Assembly (NCBI GenBank): GCA_014879565.1
Contig: JACSRW010000041.1
Location: 1-64,000, forward strand
Source: Chitinophagaceae bacterium
Lineage (GTDB): Bacteria > Bacteroidota > Bacteroidia > Chitinophagales > Chitinophagaceae
Direction of reading: 5' to 3'
Length of the DNA stretch: 64,000 bases
The notes below the pieces were generated by a model, which saw only the letters and a list, made by a program, of their open reading frames with translations, had not been told where the DNA came from and ran no database searches. Below, one piece after another: positions 62,441-64,000 of this stretch (positions are counted from its first letter, which is position 1; each line of letters begins with the position of its first letter). The translations under genes were made by a program, and so were the position numbers.

Positions 62441-63862
62441 ATGTTGAAACAAACAACCGGCAATCGTTTTGCCTATTTTATTTCTCTTATCCGTCAATCG
62501 CTGAAAGGCGGGGAACACGATTATACCCAGGGCTCTATCCGCGGGGCCATCGTGCTGCTGGCCATTCCCATGATCCTGGAGCTCATGCTGGAATCCGTCT
62601 TCGCCGTGGTGGATATGTATTTTGTGAGTCACCTGCCCGACAGTGAAGCCGCGATTGCCACGGTGGGGCTGACTGAATCCGTCATCACTATTATATATAC
62701 CATCGGTATGGGACTGGGTATTGCCGCCACTGCCGTTGTGGCCCGGCGTACAGGGGAAAAACATCCCGATGCGGCGGCCCATGCCGGGGCGCAGGCCATC
62801 CTGATTGCCATCATGGCTTCAGTTATCCTGAGTGTGGCCGGCTTTATCTATGCACCCGATATCCTGCGGCTGATGAAAGCCGAACCAAGGGTTGTGGAAG
62901 AAGGAACCATTTTCACCCGTATCATGCTGGGAGGAAATATCGTTATCATCCTGCTCTTTATGATCAATGGTATCTTCCGCGGCGCCGGGGATGCGGCCAT
63001 TGCCATGCGTTCCCTCTGGCTGGCCAGCCTGATTAATATTATCCTTTGCCCCACGCTGATCAACGGCTACGGACCCTTTCCCGAACTCGGACTCAAAGGC
63101 GCGGCTGTGGCCACTGTGATCGGCAGAGGAATCGGGGTGATTTACCAGTGTTATCATCTCTTCCACAGCAAAGGCAATATCCGGATGCGGTGGGCGCATT
63201 TCCGGTTTGACTTTCCCGTTATCCGTCACCTGCTTGATGTGGCCTGGCCGGCTACTTTCCAGTTCTTTATACAAAGCGGGAGCTGGATCGTACTCGCCTG
63301 GCTGGTATCCGACACCGGGGGCACCCATGCCACGGCGGGTTACCAGGTGGCTATCCGGAATGTGGTCTTCTTTATATTACCGGCCTGGGGACTGAGTAAT
63401 GCGGCGGCCACCCTCGTAGGACAAAACCTGGGAGCGAACCAGCCCGACAGAGCGGAAAAAAGTGTCTGGCTGGCCACCCGGTTTAATGCCCTTTTTATGG
63501 GGATCGTCATGCTGCTCTTTATTTTCTTTGCCTCGCCCATCATCAGCATATTCACCGATATTCCGGAAGTACACGCATTCGGGGTGCTTTCCATGCAGAT
63601 CATCGGGGCCGGTTATATCTTTTACGGAATTGGAATGGTGATGGTGCAGGCGCTCAACGGAGCCGGTGATACCCGCACACCCACCTGGATCAATATTGCC
63701 GGGTTCTGGGGTTGCCAGATACCACTGGCTTTTATTCTGGCCAAATGGGCAGGCATGGGGCCCCTTGGTGCCTTTATCGCTATCCCGGTGGCCGAAACCT
63801 TTGTGGCCCTGCTGGCCTGGTACTTTTTCAGAAAAGGAAACTGGAAGAAAGTGGAAGTGTAG
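62441..63862 (+). CDS. MATE-family multidrug/toxin exporter
   Basis: The 473-residue inner-membrane protein has about 12 hydrophobic helices. The ATG at 62441 is chosen because MATE homology begins shortly after (DYTQGSIRGAIVLLAIPMILELMLESVFAVVDMYFVS); the track start runs upstream without any match. Two MATE-type halves are visible, the second at DFPVIRHLLDVAWPATFQFFIQSGSW. It exchanges cationic compounds for H+ or Na+. Substrate not predictable. No link to the hydrogenase genes is evident. Confidence 0.9.
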   Translation: MLKQTTGNRFAYFISLIRQSLKGGEHDYTQGSIRGAIVLLAIPMILELMLESVFAVVDMYFVSHLPDSEAAIATVGLTESVITIIYTIGMGLGIAATAVVARRTGEKHPDAAAHAGAQAILIAIMASVILSVAGFIYAPDILRLMKAEPRVVEEGTIFTRIMLGGNIVIILLFMINGIFRGAGDAAIAMRSLWLASLINIILCPTLINGYGPFPELGLKGAAVATVIGRGIGVIYQCYHLFHSKGNIRMRWAHFRFDFPVIRHLLDVAWPATFQFFIQSGSWIVLAWLVSDTGGTHATAGYQVAIRNVVFFILPAWGLSNAAATLVGQNLGANQPDRAEKSVWLATRFNALFMGIVMLLFIFFASPIISIFTDIPEVHAFGVLSMQIIGAGYIFYGIGMVMVQALNGAGDTRTPTWINIAGFWGCQIPLAFILAKWAGMGPLGAFIAIPVAETFVALLAWYFFRKGNWKKVEV

Positions 63863-63869
63863 CGGAGAA

Positions 63870-63900
63870 AGGAGACGGGAGTTAGGAGTTAGGAGTCAAT
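63870..63900 (+). repeat. Heptamer-like purine repeat (GGGAGTT/AGGAGAC)
   Basis: Degenerate AGGAGAC/GGGAGTT units lie just after the MATE gene. They are complementary in type to the CCCGTCT array at 31274-31365. Confidence 0.6.
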
Positions 63901-63929
63901 ACAGTCAATAGAATGATTGCCTGAGGCAC

Positions 63930-64000
63930 TCAACCCCTCAACCTCTCAACCCCTCAACCTCTCAACTCCTCAACCTCTCAACCTCTCAACTCCTCAACCA
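63930..64000 (-). repeat. Octamer tandem repeat (TCAACCYC)n, cut by the window end
   Basis: About nine 8-bp units TCAACCCC/TCAACCTC, the reverse complement of the GRGGTTGA array at 31133-31226. The array continues to the last base of the window. Confidence 0.85.

Overview
The window reads as a chromosomal segment of a Bacteroidota bacterium, most likely of the Chitinophagales/Chitinophagaceae type. The reasons are the Bacteroidota -7 promoter element TAnnTTTG in front of many genes, a secreted protease ending in a type IX secretion (T9SS) tail, a SusC/RagA-type outer-membrane barrel, DUF2911 and TIGR02757 proteins, and several glycoside hydrolases. I saw no rRNA, tRNA, CRISPR array, integrase or transposase.

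Bases 1-31,000 hold mixed housekeeping and secreted functions. In order they are: a T9SS metalloprotease; a GH27 alpha-galactosidase; gmk, a CNNM/CorC-type membrane protein, tatC and rpiB; an M28 peptidase; a deoxyhypusine synthase-like enzyme; an ArsR/SdpI pair; an ACP phosphodiesterase-like protein; two DUF2911 proteins; a cystathionine gamma-synthase-type enzyme; a GH29 fucosidase; a fatty-acid hydroxylase; a GH9-deacetylase fusion; an FAH-family hydrolase; a YdjC deacetylase; an amidohydrolase; a saccharopine dehydrogenase-like protein; and a three-gene envelope-stress-like set (YtxH, holin-X type, coiled coil).

Bases 31,000-42,500 contain htpG and an unusual gene pair. An outer-membrane SusC-like barrel without a plug is followed 3 bp later by a 1495-residue alpha-2-macroglobulin-like protein that carries the missing SusC N-terminal module (carboxypeptidase-regulatory-like domain plus TonB plug) and a CxEQ thioester site. 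A metallo-beta-lactamase-fold hydrolase and pdxH follow.

Bases 42,500-62,200 form a 20-kb hydrogen and ferredoxin metabolism island. It holds a korDABC-type 2-oxoacid:ferredoxin oxidoreductase preceded by a perfect FNR/CRP-family palindrome, hypA, a six-subunit Ech-type group 4 [NiFe] hydrogenase, and two divergently transcribed group 3d Hox hydrogenases, each with a maturation protease nearby. The first Hox set is condensed: HoxU and HoxY are fused, one [4Fe-4S] site in HoxU and the [2Fe-2S] site of the HoxE-like domain are lost, and HoxH has Gln where His is usual at the maturation cleavage site. The second is a conventional HoxEFUYH. Together the enzymes could pass electrons from 2-oxoacid oxidation to ferredoxin, to H2 with ion pumping (Ech), and from H2 to NADH (Hox). 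This is an inferred intracellular H2 cycle.

The right end holds a MATE exporter and a tandem-repeat element whose inverted counterpart lies before htpG. Intergenic regions carry several families of short tandem or inverted repeats. Five genes have the -7 box exactly four bases before ATG, which suggests leaderless mRNAs.
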